A stretch of 64,000 nt of DNA from an uncultured Cuneatibacter sp. (GCA_934234215.1 CAKQHB010000001.1:124001-188000); one strand, 5' to 3'. Positions 16,774-25,809 are shown, counted from the first letter of the stretch. Notes: generated from the sequence alone by a model not told the origin. Made by a program: numbers and translations.

Positions 16774-16865
16774 TTTCAAGTAGTGAAACGGATTGCAAAT
16801 ATCCGCCTGACGATACACAATAAGCGCTCTGCTTTCGAGACAGAGCGCTCCAGAATGGAGAGACT

Positions 16866-17780
16866 ATGACACAGACACCCGCCGCTGTTTATCCTGTTGA
16901 CCTGCACACCCACAGTACCCGTTCCGACGGCGCTGACACTCCGATGGAGCTGCTGCAGCATGCCGCCGAAGCCGGTCTGAAAATTCTCGCATTGACCGAT
17001 CACGATATTATTCCGGAGGATCCTGACGGACTGCGCGCCGCTGCAAAAAAACTCGGCATTCAGGTGATCCCTGGGATTGAGATTTCCTGTGACACTAATC
17101 TGGAGGATGTGCACCTTGTCTGCCTCGGCTGTGATTGGAGTCATCCGTGGTTCCGGACGATGATGGACGATGTGGTGCAGTCCAAGATCGACGGCTACGG
17201 AGAACTGTTAAAACGCCTGACTGACGCCGGTATGCCGGTGAGCTGGGACGAGATCGTGACGCCGGATGGCAAAGCTGTCCCCCGCGATCAGGTGCAAAAA
17301 AAGATGATTTTTGAGCTTCTTGCGAAAAAAGGCTTTACAGAAACCTGGCAAAGTGCGAAACTGTTAGTAAAGAATCGACCGGAGTTTCAGGTACGCCGCA
17401 GAAAGCCCGATCCCAGGGAAGTCATTGCCCATGTTCATGAGGCTGGCGGCATTGTGATCCAGGCGCACCCGTGGCTGGTGGCTTTGCCGGAAGCAGAGCA
17501 TGCTGCTTATCTGAACGGACTGATCGAAGCAGGTCTTGACGGTATCGAAGGCAGTTATACTTACGACAAGACCAGCTACGGCGGCACAATGACTCCGGAA
17601 GAAATTGAGGCAATCGTTCGCAGAGACTACGCACCTCGCGTTTCTATTTTATCCGGCGGCTCTGATTATCATGCAGATGCCCGCAAAGGTGTCAAAAATG
17701 CCAGACAGCTCGGCGAGCGCGGTTTGACACTGGATGAATTTTATGGAAATTCCATTCTGACCGGATTGCTCTCAGACTGA
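16866..17780 (+). CDS. PHP-domain phosphoesterase
   Basis: A 304-residue metal-dependent phosphoesterase. The PHP metal motifs are clear: DLHTHSTRSDG, LTDHDIIPE, IPGIEISCD, IQAHPWL and GGSDYHAD. Relatives (TrpH/YciV type) hydrolyse 3',5'-nucleoside bisphosphates or short RNA ends; others remove phosphate from sugars. Placed between an aldolase and a GntR regulator, it may act on a phosphorylated intermediate. A hairpin (GCGCTCTG / CAGAGCGC, 16826-16849) precedes its binding site AATGGAG. Confidence 0.82.
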   Translation: MTQTPAAVYPVDLHTHSTRSDGADTPMELLQHAAEAGLKILALTDHDIIPEDPDGLRAAAKKLGIQVIPGIEISCDTNLEDVHLVCLGCDWSHPWFRTMMDDVVQSKIDGYGELLKRLTDAGMPVSWDEIVTPDGKAVPRDQVQKKMIFELLAKKGFTETWQSAKLLVKNRPEFQVRRRKPDPREVIAHVHEAGGIVIQAHPWLVALPEAEHAAYLNGLIEAGLDGIEGSYTYDKTSYGGTMTPEEIEAIVRRDYAPRVSILSGGSDYHADARKGVKNARQLGERGLTLDEFYGNSILTGLLSD

Positions 17781-17800
17781 TGAATGGAGGAGCCCTTTCT

Positions 17801-18553
17801 ATGTTAAACCGCAACAATCCCGAACCGCTCTATGCTCAGCTGGAACGTATTCTCCGTCAGCAAATTGCAGATGGCACCTGGGCACCGGGCACTACGATCC
17901 CCTCAGAAAATGAATTGAGCCGTCAGTATGGCGTCAGCCGGATGACTGCCCGTTCTGTTGTGACCGCACTTGTTCGGGACGGTCTTTTGTACCGCGTGCA
18001 GGGCAAGGGCACTTTTATTCCGGAGCGCAAGATCTCCACACAGTCCCCCGCATATCTCGGTATTCGGGAACAGTTAGAGGCACAGGGCTACCGCACCGAG
18101 ACGAAGCTGCTCTCCTTCGAAAAGGAGCCCGCTTCCTCCCGCATCGCATCCTCCCTGCACATTCAGGAGGGTGAACCGGTGTATGTGATCTCCCGTCTGC
18201 GCCTTGCCGGACAGACACCTATCAGCATTCACATGTCCTATCTGCCTGCTGCCCTTTGTCCGAATCTGCAGGCGCAGGACTTTTCCGGCGAACGCCAGCT
18301 GTGCCACATTTTACAGCAGGACCATCATCTCGTGACCGCTACCGTCGAAGAAGCATTGGAATCCGTTTTGGCGACCAAACGTCAGGCGACACTGCTGGAG
18401 ATTCCTCCGAAATCGCCGCTGCTGCTGCTTTCCGACTGCAACAAGGATGCAGAGGGCACGATTTTTGAGTATTCCCGGATCTGGTTCCGCGGGGATAAGA
18501 TCAAGCTGCACTTTACACTGCAGGCAGGTGAAGCTCCGGGACTTTCCTTCTAA
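17801..18553 (+). CDS. GntR-family regulator with UTRA domain
   Basis: A 250-residue HutC-subfamily regulator. The winged helix (SENELSRQYGVSRMTARSVV) spans about residues 25-60, then a UTRA effector domain from 90 (YVISRLRLAGQTPISIHMSY, EEALESVLATKRQATLLEI). UTRA ligands are often sugar phosphates, which fits the aldolase two genes upstream. The start at 17801 has GGAGGAG ten bases upstream, 20 bases after the PHP stop. It is the likely repressor acting at 15773-15840. Confidence 0.9.
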   Translation: MLNRNNPEPLYAQLERILRQQIADGTWAPGTTIPSENELSRQYGVSRMTARSVVTALVRDGLLYRVQGKGTFIPERKISTQSPAYLGIREQLEAQGYRTETKLLSFEKEPASSRIASSLHIQEGEPVYVISRLRLAGQTPISIHMSYLPAALCPNLQAQDFSGERQLCHILQQDHHLVTATVEEALESVLATKRQATLLEIPPKSPLLLLSDCNKDAEGTIFEYSRIWFRGDKIKLHFTLQAGEAPGLSF

Positions 18554-18576
18554 TATTTTACTTCCGATATTACAAA

Positions 18577-18635
18577 AGCTGCGTTTTCTGGCTTTTCCGA
18601 AGCGTTCGGAGCTGCCAGATACGCAGCTTGTTTTT
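18577..18635. terminator. Shared terminator of the GntR gene and the TauE gene
   Basis: AAGCTGCGT (18577-18585) pairs with ACGCAGCTT (18621-18629), with an inner TCTGGC/GCCAGA pairing, followed by GTTTTT on the plus strand. It lies between convergent genes and overlaps the TauE stop. Confidence 0.8.
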
Positions 18636-19410
18636 ATGCAAAGAATTGAAATCCCATAACGACGATTCCAAGGATTACAAGAATAATACCCGTCGCGCGA
18701 TTTAACGTCTTTGGCGTTGCTTTGTTTGCAAAGACTGCCGCAATTCTCGCCCACAGCAGAGTAAAGACAACGCATAAAATCCACACAGTCCAATCCGGCG
18801 CTCCACCGATCGCAAAATGGGAAACGGCTCCGGTGAGCGCTGTGAATGTCATAATAAAAACACTTGTACCAACTGCGGTTTTCAACTCATAGCCAAGCAC
18901 ACTCGTCAGAATCAACAGCATCATCATGCCGCCGCCCGCGCCGATGAATCCACAGATAAATCCGATCAGGATTCCACAGACGATTGACTGGATCGCACGC
19001 TTCTTTGCGGACACGCCTTTCATCGCTTCTTTCGTCGTCATAACCGGGCGCACAATGAATTTAATACCAAGCAGGAATGTCATAAAGACCGAAAAGCCAC
19101 CCATTGTCTGAGACGGTACGAGACTTGCAATATAACTTCCTATCATCGTAAAAATCAAGACGGTGACCATCATGATCAAACCGTTTTTGATATCGAGATT
19201 TTTATTTTTTCCGTAAGTATACGCCGAAACTGCACTCGCCAATACATCCGATGACAGCGCAATGCCCACTGCCATGTACGGATCCATGCCCAAAAAGGTG
19301 ATCAGCATCGGGCTGATCACCGCTGCAGCGCTCATGCCTGCAAATCCGGTGCCAAGTCCCGCGCCCATTCCTGCAAAAAATGTGACCAGAATTGTAAGTA
19401 ATAATTTCAT
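18634..19410 (-). CDS. TauE/SafE-family membrane transporter
   Basis: A 258-residue polytopic membrane protein with about eight hydrophobic segments and the family repeats GAGLGTGFAGMSAAAVISPML near the N-terminus and GFICGFIGAGGGMMMLLILTS in the middle. The family exports sulfite, sulfoacetate or related organosulfur anions; the substrate is not predictable. A MarR-type gene lies 71 bases upstream on the same strand and may control it. Confidence 0.87.
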   Translation of the reverse strand: MKLLLTILVTFFAGMGAGLGTGFAGMSAAAVISPMLITFLGMDPYMAVGIALSSDVLASAVSAYTYGKNKNLDIKNGLIMMVTVLIFTMIGSYIASLVPSQTMGGFSVFMTFLLGIKFIVRPVMTTKEAMKGVSAKKRAIQSIVCGILIGFICGFIGAGGGMMMLLILTSVLGYELKTAVGTSVFIMTFTALTGAVSHFAIGGAPDWTVWILCVVFTLLWARIAAVFANKATPKTLNRATGIILVILGIVVMGFQFFA

Positions 19411-19481
19411 CCTTTTTGCCTTCCTTCATTCTGCGATTTCTATCATCATGTGTGAAAAAATTCGTCAGCGACATTTTCACA

Positions 19482-19910
19482 TCACTGCTCTAATAGCTGC
19501 TCCACATTTTCTTCCATCTGTTTTAGCACACGCAAAAAGCACGCTTTGTCCGACTCATTCACACCCATTAACAAGCGGTCCCCAAATTCTTTTTGTAATT
19601 GCCGCCCCTGCGCAATGACCGGCTGTGCTTTCTCGGTGCAGACAAGCTGCGTCTTTCTCCGGTCACCCACAACTACTTCCCGTTGCAAATACCCTTCCTG
19701 TACGAGCTTTTCTACATTGACCGAAACAAGATTCGCCTTGATTTTACGAATTTCTACAACGTCGCTCGCAGTCCGGTACTGCGGATTATTTCCGAGAAAC
19801 AGCAGGATGTCAAACGCAGTCTGCGGCAATTTCAACTGCTGGCAAAGCGGCTTGCACATCGCGGTGTATGCAGCAGATAGCTTTCTCGCCGGTTCAATTC
19901 CAATCTCCAT
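19482..19910 (-). CDS. MarR-family transcriptional regulator
   Basis: A 142-residue winged-helix protein. The recognition region reads RTASDVVEIRKIKANLVSVNV and the wing GYLQREVVVGDRRKTQLV, both typical MarR. It is probably co-transcribed with the TauE gene and autoregulated, since a short palindrome (19940-19951) lies just downstream of its promoter. Effector unknown. Confidence 0.85.
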   Translation of the reverse strand: MEIGIEPARKLSAAYTAMCKPLCQQLKLPQTAFDILLFLGNNPQYRTASDVVEIRKIKANLVSVNVEKLVQEGYLQREVVVGDRRKTQLVCTEKAQPVIAQGRQLQKEFGDRLLMGVNESDKACFLRVLKQMEENVEQLLEQ

Positions 19911-19939
19911 CTTGTGTTATATCCTCTCTTTTTGAATAT

Positions 19940-19982
19940 TTCAATTTTGAACTAATTATATAACAAATTTTACAGCTGTCAA
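19940..19982 (-). promoter_or_regulatory. marR promoter with adjacent palindrome
   Basis: Minus-strand TTGACA (19982-19977), 16-base spacer, TATAAT (19960-19955). Immediately downstream TTCAA-TT-TTGAA (19940-19951) is a MarR-like operator candidate at the transcription start. Confidence 0.6.
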
Positions 19983-20090
19983 GGAAATTATGAAAAAAAT
20001 CTTCTTGTTTTTCGAAAGATTGCAATTTTTTCTCTTGTATCTTTTACGCAATTTGTTATTCTAAAAGAAAACTCTTCGAATGGAGACTTT

Positions 20091-20732
20091 ATGACTGATC
20101 AGGAATTATTGAATCTTTACAAATCCATGCTTCCCTTTCTGGCTGATGTTTGCGGCTCCGGCAGTGAGATCGTTCTGCACGACGTCACTGACCCGGAACA
20201 TTCTCTGATTGCCATTGAGCACCCGCTTTCCGGGCGCCGCATCGGAGACTCCATGACAGATCTCGCCCGCGAACTGCAGGAAAAGGGAACCTACACAAGC
20301 GAATCCCACATTGCAAATTACAACGGCGCTTCCAAGGGGCGCAACTTCCTGTCCTCCACTTACTTCATCAAAAATGAGGGAAAACTCATCGGACTGCTCT
20401 GTGTCAATAAGGATATGACTGCTGTACAGGAGGTAAATGCTTCGCTGCATCAGCTGCTGGAGCTGTTCCGCCTTGAAGCCCCTTCCAGCAGCAATTACAC
20501 CGAAAATCTGGATTCTTCGGTTGCGGACATCGTTCAGAATCGCATCGATGAAATCATCCAGCAATATGGCGGCTATACTGCAAAGCTCTCCCGTCCGGAC
20601 AAAATACATATTGTCCACCAGTTAAACGATGAGGGTCTGCTGTCTGTGAAGGGAATCGTGCCAAACATCGCGGGGCAGCTTGGAATATCCGTACCGACGC
20701 TGTATCGGTATTTGAATAAAAGTGACGACTAA
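20091..20732 (+). CDS. YheO-like PAS/HTH transcriptional regulator
   Basis: A 213-residue protein with an N-terminal YheO-like PAS domain (residues 1-115; GSEIVLHDVTDPEHSLIAIE) and a C-terminal helix-turn-helix (IVHQLNDEGLLSVKGIVPNI, then LGISVPTLYRYL). Relatives such as DauR regulate amino-acid catabolism. It is divergent from marR and has no obvious target gene next to it. The binding site is GAATGGAG, six bases before the start. Confidence 0.85.
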   Translation: MTDQELLNLYKSMLPFLADVCGSGSEIVLHDVTDPEHSLIAIEHPLSGRRIGDSMTDLARELQEKGTYTSESHIANYNGASKGRNFLSSTYFIKNEGKLIGLLCVNKDMTAVQEVNASLHQLLELFRLEAPSSSNYTENLDSSVADIVQNRIDEIIQQYGGYTAKLSRPDKIHIVHQLNDEGLLSVKGIVPNIAGQLGISVPTLYRYLNKSDD

Positions 20733-20763
20733 AAAATAAAACTCTCAACAACAAAGAAGCCGG

Positions 20764-21684
20764 TCACGTTTTCACCTTTGATCTGTTTTCTGCATTGTTA
20801 CGGCGATATTGCGTTGGTGTCACCTCATAGAGCTTTTTAAATTTCCGACAAAAGTATGCTGTTTCCCGAAATCCTACCGCCTCTGAAATTTCTGTCACTG
20901 TTTTTTCTGTCGTCTGCAGCATTCTCGCTGCCTGCTGCAGGCGATAACGGATCAGATAGTCGATTGGGGATATGTGCAGATAGCGTGCAAAAAGTTTTTG
21001 TACGCTGCTTTTACTGACCATCCCAAATTTTGCGAGATCTTCCAATGTAATATTTTTTTGACTGTTATTTTGGAGATATTGGAGCATCATCTGTAATTGT
21101 ACCTGTTTTCCGGTACTGTCCGATTCACTCTGCTGTTCTTCCTTCCAGGACATATTTTCATAAAGACTCTGCCACAGACTCATCAGATGCTGTACCGTTT
21201 CCCACTCACAGTCTTCTTTCCTTTCCTGTAACCTGAAAATGAATTTTAACTTCTTCAAAATCTCATCCTGCCATGCGCTTGTCTGTCGAAAGGTCTGGTA
21301 CTCCGCCGCCTGCTTCAAAACAGGCTTCACATATTTCTGGTATAACAAACTGCTCTTTTCTGCCAGAATCTCTGTGGAAAATACGATGTTCGGAAGCTCC
21401 ATCGGTTCTTCTGCTTCCAGACGATGCAGCACCCGACTGTTGATAAAAGCTCCTTCCCCCTGATTCAGTTGAAAACAATCCGTTCCCGCAAAAACAGTCA
21501 GACTTCCCTTTTCTATGTACAAAAACTCTACTTCCGGATGCCAGTGCCAGTCAATGCTGTGAAAATCAAATTCCCAGACGTTTTCATAATAATACGCAAA
21601 GGGATACTCCGCCTCTCTATAACTTGTTATTTCCCGGCGCTCCTCATCAACTTTAATTGCCGGATATTCATTCAATGCTTTCAT
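20764..21684 (-). CDS. AraC-family regulator with cupin sensor domain
   Basis: A 306-residue regulator. The N-terminal cupin (DWHWHPEVEFLYIEKGSLTV) would bind a sugar; the C-terminal AraC DNA-binding domain carries two helix-turn-helix motifs (LAKFGMVSKSSVQKLFARYL and VTEISEAVGFRETAYFCRKF). It is divergently transcribed from the MFS gene at 21839 and probably activates it. The intergenic region has a perfect palindrome ATATTGTACAATAT at 21709-21722. Confidence 0.9.
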   Translation of the reverse strand: MKALNEYPAIKVDEERREITSYREAEYPFAYYYENVWEFDFHSIDWHWHPEVEFLYIEKGSLTVFAGTDCFQLNQGEGAFINSRVLHRLEAEEPMELPNIVFSTEILAEKSSLLYQKYVKPVLKQAAEYQTFRQTSAWQDEILKKLKFIFRLQERKEDCEWETVQHLMSLWQSLYENMSWKEEQQSESDSTGKQVQLQMMLQYLQNNSQKNITLEDLAKFGMVSKSSVQKLFARYLHISPIDYLIRYRLQQAARMLQTTEKTVTEISEAVGFRETAYFCRKFKKLYEVTPTQYRRNNAENRSKVKT

Positions 21685-21708
21685 TTTCTCACCTTCTTGT
21701 CATTTCCT

Positions 21709-21722
21709 ATATTGTACAATAT
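21709..21722. promoter_or_regulatory. Palindrome in the araC/MFS intergenic region
   Basis: ATATTGTACAATAT is a perfect 14-bp palindrome 25 bases upstream of the AraC-type start. It could be an operator; the TATAAT at 21763-21768 for the MFS gene has no good -35, as expected for an activated promoter. Confidence 0.4.
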
Positions 21723-21838
21723 TATTACGATTTTGTGTAATGAAAATTGTACTTTATTCGCATATAATGCAAATTAGAAGTTACGAAAGCATCTAACATC
21801 ATGGATTAAAATGCCCTGCATTTTAGAAAGGTGGACTT

Positions 21839-23023
21839 ATGAAAAATAAATATCAGAGAACATTGCAGGCCTGTTACTTAGGTCTCATCACACAGGCAAT
21901 CTCCGCAAACTTTGCACCGCTCCTGTTTCTGACGTTCCACAAAACCTGGGAGATTCCTTTTGGGAAAATCGCACTGATCTCTACTGTTTTTTATTTTACA
22001 CAGCTGGTGATCGACATTTTTTGTGTAAAAGCCGTGGATCGCATTGGTTATCGAAAATGTGCTGTCGCTTCTGAAATTTTCTCCAGCATCGGACTGATTC
22101 TTCTGGCTTTTCTTCCCTCGCTTTTACCGGACCCTTTTGTCGGAATTTTGATCAGCGTTATTATCTATGCAACGGGAAGTGGATTGATCGAGGTGCTCTG
22201 CAGTCCTATCGTAGAGGCATGTCCTTTTCCAAATAAAGAATCTGTCATGAGTCTGCTGCACTCTTTTTACTGCTGGGGATCGGTTGGTGTTATTGTCCTT
22301 TCAACACTGTTCTTTTCTGTTTTTGGAATTGCAAACTGGCACATTTTGTCTTGCCTGTGGGCGATCCTTCCACTGTATAATACCTACAATTTTTTGATTT
22401 GTCCGATTGAGCATCTTGTTGAGGACGGAAAGGGATTGAGCGCCCGCCAGCTTTTAAGGCTCCCGATGTTTTGGATTTCCATTCTTCTTATGATCTGCGC
22501 CGGTGCCTCTGAGCTGACGATGTCCCAATGGGCTTCTGCCTATGCAGAATCCGCCCTCGGTCTGACAAAATCTCTTGGAGATCTCATTGGTCCCTGCCTG
22601 TTTGCTGCTACAATGGCAATCAGCCGAACTTTTTATGGAAAATATGGTGAAAAGATCAATCTGATGCGATACATGATTTTCAGTGGGATTCTCTGCCTGC
22701 TCTGCTATCTTGCCACGTCTGTTTCCAACAATTCCCTGATTGGTCTGCTCGGTTGTATTATCTGTGGTTTTTCAGTCGGTGTTATGTGGCCCGGAACGAT
22801 CAGTATTTCGTCGAAAAAAATTCCGACTGGTGGTACTGCCATGTTTGCCCTTCTGGCAATGGCAGGTGATATGGGTGGTTCTGTCGGCCCTGGACTGATC
22901 GGATTTGTTACTCAGAATTCCGGAAATAATCTGCGTCACGGCCTTCTTGTTGGATCCATCTTCCCGACGATTCTGATTCTGTCAGTCCTCGCACTGAACC
23001 GAATGAAGATAAAAACCAATTAA
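21839..23023 (+). CDS. MFS transporter
   Basis: A 394-residue major-facilitator permease with about 12 hydrophobic segments and the loop 2-3 motif VDRIGYRK. The N-terminal GLITQAISANFAPLLFLTF resembles fucose-permease-like carriers. With an AraC activator upstream and the stub of another gene downstream it looks like the transport gene of a small sugar-use operon. The binding site is AGAAAGGTGG. The substrate is unknown. Confidence 0.85.
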   Translation: MKNKYQRTLQACYLGLITQAISANFAPLLFLTFHKTWEIPFGKIALISTVFYFTQLVIDIFCVKAVDRIGYRKCAVASEIFSSIGLILLAFLPSLLPDPFVGILISVIIYATGSGLIEVLCSPIVEACPFPNKESVMSLLHSFYCWGSVGVIVLSTLFFSVFGIANWHILSCLWAILPLYNTYNFLICPIEHLVEDGKGLSARQLLRLPMFWISILLMICAGASELTMSQWASAYAESALGLTKSLGDLIGPCLFAATMAISRTFYGKYGEKINLMRYMIFSGILCLLCYLATSVSNNSLIGLLGCIICGFSVGVMWPGTISISSKKIPTGGTAMFALLAMAGDMGGSVGPGLIGFVTQNSGNNLRHGLLVGSIFPTILILSVLALNRMKIKTN

Positions 23024-23040
23024 CAAGGAGGATGTTTTTT

Positions 23041-23076
23041 ATGGATTTCAAATGGTTAAATGATGAGATTCTTTAA
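23041..23076 (+). pseudogene. 11-codon stub of a truncated gene after the MFS gene
   Basis: A canonical AAGGAGG binding site eight bases upstream leads into MDFKWLNDEIL and a stop. The start, site and distance (17 bases from the MFS stop) fit the beginning of a third operon gene whose body is lost; sequence beyond belongs to the convergent AlbA_2 gene. DUF1349-type proteins start similarly, but eleven residues cannot prove this. Confidence 0.5.
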
Positions 23077-23100
23077 TCTTCCCGTAGGCAACAATGAAAA

Positions 23101-24543
23101 TCAATTTACCACGACCATTTCCCGGTTTGTCTTAAAGTACATTGCTCTGGAGATTTTACTTTTTTCCAGATAGTTATTTTGCTCCAAGTTTCCAAGCACC
23201 TGTTTTCTCAGATAAGTCGAATCGCTGATTCCAAGATATTCCGCGATTTCTGCAACTTTTCGCGCCCGATAATAGCAAAATGCCAATACTTTCGCATCAT
23301 AATCCGTTCCATCCGGCACCGGCACAAAGCTGAGTGCCGGAATTTTGTCATCTTCTACCCCTTCCATATAAGTCAGATCCGGCAAAACCAGTGTAAAGTG
23401 ATCCGATGACGAAGAAATATACGGTCGATGTGCCCCATCCTGCCCGGCGTATTCTTCGACGATCTTATCAAATCCCGTGCCCGCAGCTTCCATTACATTA
23501 CAGCTTACCAGTATCGAAGTAATCAGTTCATTTCTTCTTTTTGAAATGATTCCCGACAAGTCATATGTTTTCCCTAATTTTTCTCCGCGATAAAAGCTGC
23601 CCGGCGATGAAATCTCCAGCCTGTCCCGAAACATATCTACCTGAATCTGTGTTCCGTCCAAGAAATAATCCCGGTGTGCAACTGCATTGATGATGCCTTC
23701 AAACAATGCTCTTTGCGGATATGCGTCAATATTTTTTCGCGTATTTTCCAGCTTTATCATGGAATGATTCATGCGCTGTGTCACAAATTCCATCATATAG
23801 TTGATATCTGCGATGATATTTCCATGAAAGCGGTTGATCGTCACGATTCGCTCGCTTCCCTTGTTAAAGCCAGAAAAGACAGAACACTGTACTTCTGTTT
23901 TTTTCTCTGCATAATTGTCTTGAAACAACACAGCTCCGTTTGCAAGCATTCCTTCTTCATCATAAAAGCCCATGGACTGCAGCGCTTTTTCCGTCAGAAC
24001 TTTCCCATTATTATGAGCCGCATAAAATCCGCGCAATGTCTCAAAATTTGACGCTTCGTATTTCACATCGGAAATCAGAACATCGTACTGCTTATTCTGA
24101 CTCTTGATGCTCATCTCTATAATTTCTTCATACGTCGCACCATTTGTAAACCCATCACGACGCATAAAAATAGACGGGATATTTTTATACTTCAAAATAA
24201 TCGGTTTCACCACCGATTCCTCTACATGAACGCGAATAACAAATCGTTCTTTTTCCTTTATTTCATATCGAAAAAACGAAATCTTCATTTGTGGGCGCGG
24301 CACCAGATGCTCATTTACCTGATTGTTAAAATAATTCCGTTCATTATCCGCACCTGTTCGGTCAAAACCAATCAGCTTATTTGTCTTATCCTCGACTCCG
24401 ATATAAAAATCTCCGCCAGACGCATTTGCAAAACCTGCGATACTTTTCAGCCAGCCAACAACATCCTCGCGATTCAGTTTACTTTTGCACTCAAACCGAT
24501 CACTCTCTAACTGGACATCTTCTACCAATTCTTCCAAATACAT
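23101..24543 (-). CDS. AlbA_2 (Schlafen-like)/ATP-binding regulator
   Basis: A 480-residue protein. Residues 1-140 are an AlbA_2/Schlafen domain (DRFECKSKLN, GFANASGGDFYIGVEDKTNKLIG). The middle has a GHKL-type ATPase part (ALFEGIINAVAHRDYFLDG, AAGTGFDKIVEEY) and the end a winged helix (YLGISDSTYLRKQVL). Such proteins are abundant in Clostridia and usually annotated as putative transcriptional regulators or RNA-binding ATPases; target unknown. Its upstream region has six phased ACTTCA repeats, likely where it or another factor binds. The binding site is GGAGG. Confidence 0.85.
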   Translation of the reverse strand: MYLEELVEDVQLESDRFECKSKLNREDVVGWLKSIAGFANASGGDFYIGVEDKTNKLIGFDRTGADNERNYFNNQVNEHLVPRPQMKISFFRYEIKEKERFVIRVHVEESVVKPIILKYKNIPSIFMRRDGFTNGATYEEIIEMSIKSQNKQYDVLISDVKYEASNFETLRGFYAAHNNGKVLTEKALQSMGFYDEEGMLANGAVLFQDNYAEKKTEVQCSVFSGFNKGSERIVTINRFHGNIIADINYMMEFVTQRMNHSMIKLENTRKNIDAYPQRALFEGIINAVAHRDYFLDGTQIQVDMFRDRLEISSPGSFYRGEKLGKTYDLSGIISKRRNELITSILVSCNVMEAAGTGFDKIVEEYAGQDGAHRPYISSSSDHFTLVLPDLTYMEGVEDDKIPALSFVPVPDGTDYDAKVLAFCYYRARKVAEIAEYLGISDSTYLRKQVLGNLEQNNYLEKSKISRAMYFKTNREMVVVN

Positions 24544-24570
24544 CCGCGCACCTCCAACATTTTTGCTTCT

Positions 24571-24632
24571 ACTTCAACTTTACTTCAAAGTCACTTCAAA
24601 GTCAACTTCAAAGTCACTTCAAACAAACTTCA
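24571..24632 (-). repeat. Six helically phased ACTTCA repeats upstream of the AlbA_2 gene
   Basis: ACTTCA begins at 24571, 24582, 24593, 24605, 24616 and 24627: spacings 11, 11, 12, 11, 11 bases, i.e. one DNA turn each. Most units extend to ACTTCAAAGT. The array starts 28 bases upstream of the gene start, in the promoter/leader, and looks like a cooperative operator. Confidence 0.85.
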
Positions 24633-24688
24633 ATTTACTTTGAACTACTATTTTATTCTCTCTCCCGCCTATCTATTCTGACAAAAAA

Positions 24689-24717
24689 CAGAGGGTGGTT
24701 TGTTGCTCCACCCTCTG
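24689..24717 (-). terminator. Intrinsic terminator
   Basis: CAGAGGGTGG / CCACCCTCTG, a perfect 10-bp stem with a nine-base loop, followed by six T on the minus strand. It lies about 280 bases after the membrane-protein gene at 24997. Confidence 0.75.
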
Positions 24718-24772
24718 CGAACGAAATCATGTTCTTTTATTTGGCACCTTTTTCTTTTTTCTTTTGTAGAAA

Positions 24773-24822
24773 AGACTCATGTATATCAACCACACAGAAT
24801 GTCGATCGATATACATGAGTCT
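24773..24822. repeat. 15-bp perfect inverted repeat
   Basis: AGACTCATGTATATC (24773-24787) and its exact complement (24808-24822) flank a 20-base loop. No T-run follows, so it is not an ordinary terminator. Confidence 0.8.
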
Positions 24823-24996
24823 CATTATTTAAGATTTGCCAGACTACACTTTTCGTTATAATCAGAATGTTGACAAACCACACTTTCGCGCTAATTACTC
24901 CCTCGTGGAATATTCAGTTACTCGCTCCATCATGCCAAATAGAAAAGTATGTGTCAACTGATTTCAGCCGTTTTTGTGAGCAGATTCTGTCCTGAT

Positions 24997-25662
24997 TTAT
25001 GCTGCCTGCTTTCCACCTTTTCCATACAGCATCGGCTCTGCCAGATGTCTGTTAAAGAAGTCGATCAGCGGTCCCATGAAGAATGCCGTCACAATCGTTC
25101 CAAGTCCCGGGATTTCTCTTAAGATTGTTCCGATGATAACGCAGATGCAGTCTGTAAAAATACGAATGAATTTGAACGGTGCGATGTGACCGAACACTTT
25201 GATCTTACGCTCACCCAGTGACAGTGCGATGGCATCGTATGTAGACACACCGAGATCCGAAGTAAAATACAGCGCAGAACCAACACACATGATGACAACT
25301 GCCAGCAACAGCAGAATGAAGCGCACGCCGAGACTCGGATCCGGCAGCATTCTTCCTAACATCTTCTCGGAAAAATCGCAAATATAACCGGTCAAAAACA
25401 GGTTAATGAAGGTTGCAATACCGATTTTGTGACGATCCAGAAAAAATACAGCCACCAGAAGCAATAAATTCAGGATCGTATACAGACTGCCAAAACTAAT
25501 TACCTGTGCGAGTGGATTATGAATTCCGTGTGCAAAACACTGGAACGGATCGACACCGAACGCGGATATACGAAACATTCCTACGCTGAATGCGCATACG
25601 ACTACCCCGCCAAGCGTCATGCAAAGGCGCTTGATCATGAAACCTCTGTCTTTTTGATTCAT
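24997..25662 (-). CDS. YczE/YitT-like integral membrane protein
   Basis: About 221 residues with five or six hydrophobic segments. The repeats GVVVCAFSVGMFRISAFGVDPFQ and GSALYFTSDLGVSTYDAIAL match the YczE/DUF6198 family of multispanning proteins related to YitT. Function is unknown. The start at 25662 (MNQKDRG) is chosen from AAGGG nearby; the frame is open further upstream without a site. It follows the dCMP deaminase by 147 bases. Confidence 0.8.
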   Translation of the reverse strand: MNQKDRGFMIKRLCMTLGGVVVCAFSVGMFRISAFGVDPFQCFAHGIHNPLAQVISFGSLYTILNLLLLVAVFFLDRHKIGIATFINLFLTGYICDFSEKMLGRMLPDPSLGVRFILLLLAVVIMCVGSALYFTSDLGVSTYDAIALSLGERKIKVFGHIAPFKFIRIFTDCICVIIGTILREIPGLGTIVTAFFMGPLIDFFNRHLAEPMLYGKGGKQAA

Positions 25663-25809
25663 TTGTTTGTACCCTTGTGCAGGATTCCTTCTCCTGCTTC
25701 CCCTTTTTTTGATGTCAGCGCCGCAATGTGGCACTGCATTTATGTGAATGCCCGTAAAAAGTTTTCTTTCTGATGGACAATACACTCGTTTTTTGCTTAT
25801 TTTTGTGAT

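Larger units (their letters stand above)
24633..24996. other. Gene-free stretch with hairpin and long inverted repeat
   Basis: Contains a terminator-like hairpin at 24689-24717 and a 15-bp inverted repeat at 24773-24822. Promoter-like TATAAT (24858) and TTGACA (24876) lie near 24835-24905, beside two related segments (ACTACACTTTTCG and ACCACACTTTCGCG). No coding frame is supported. Confidence 0.5.
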
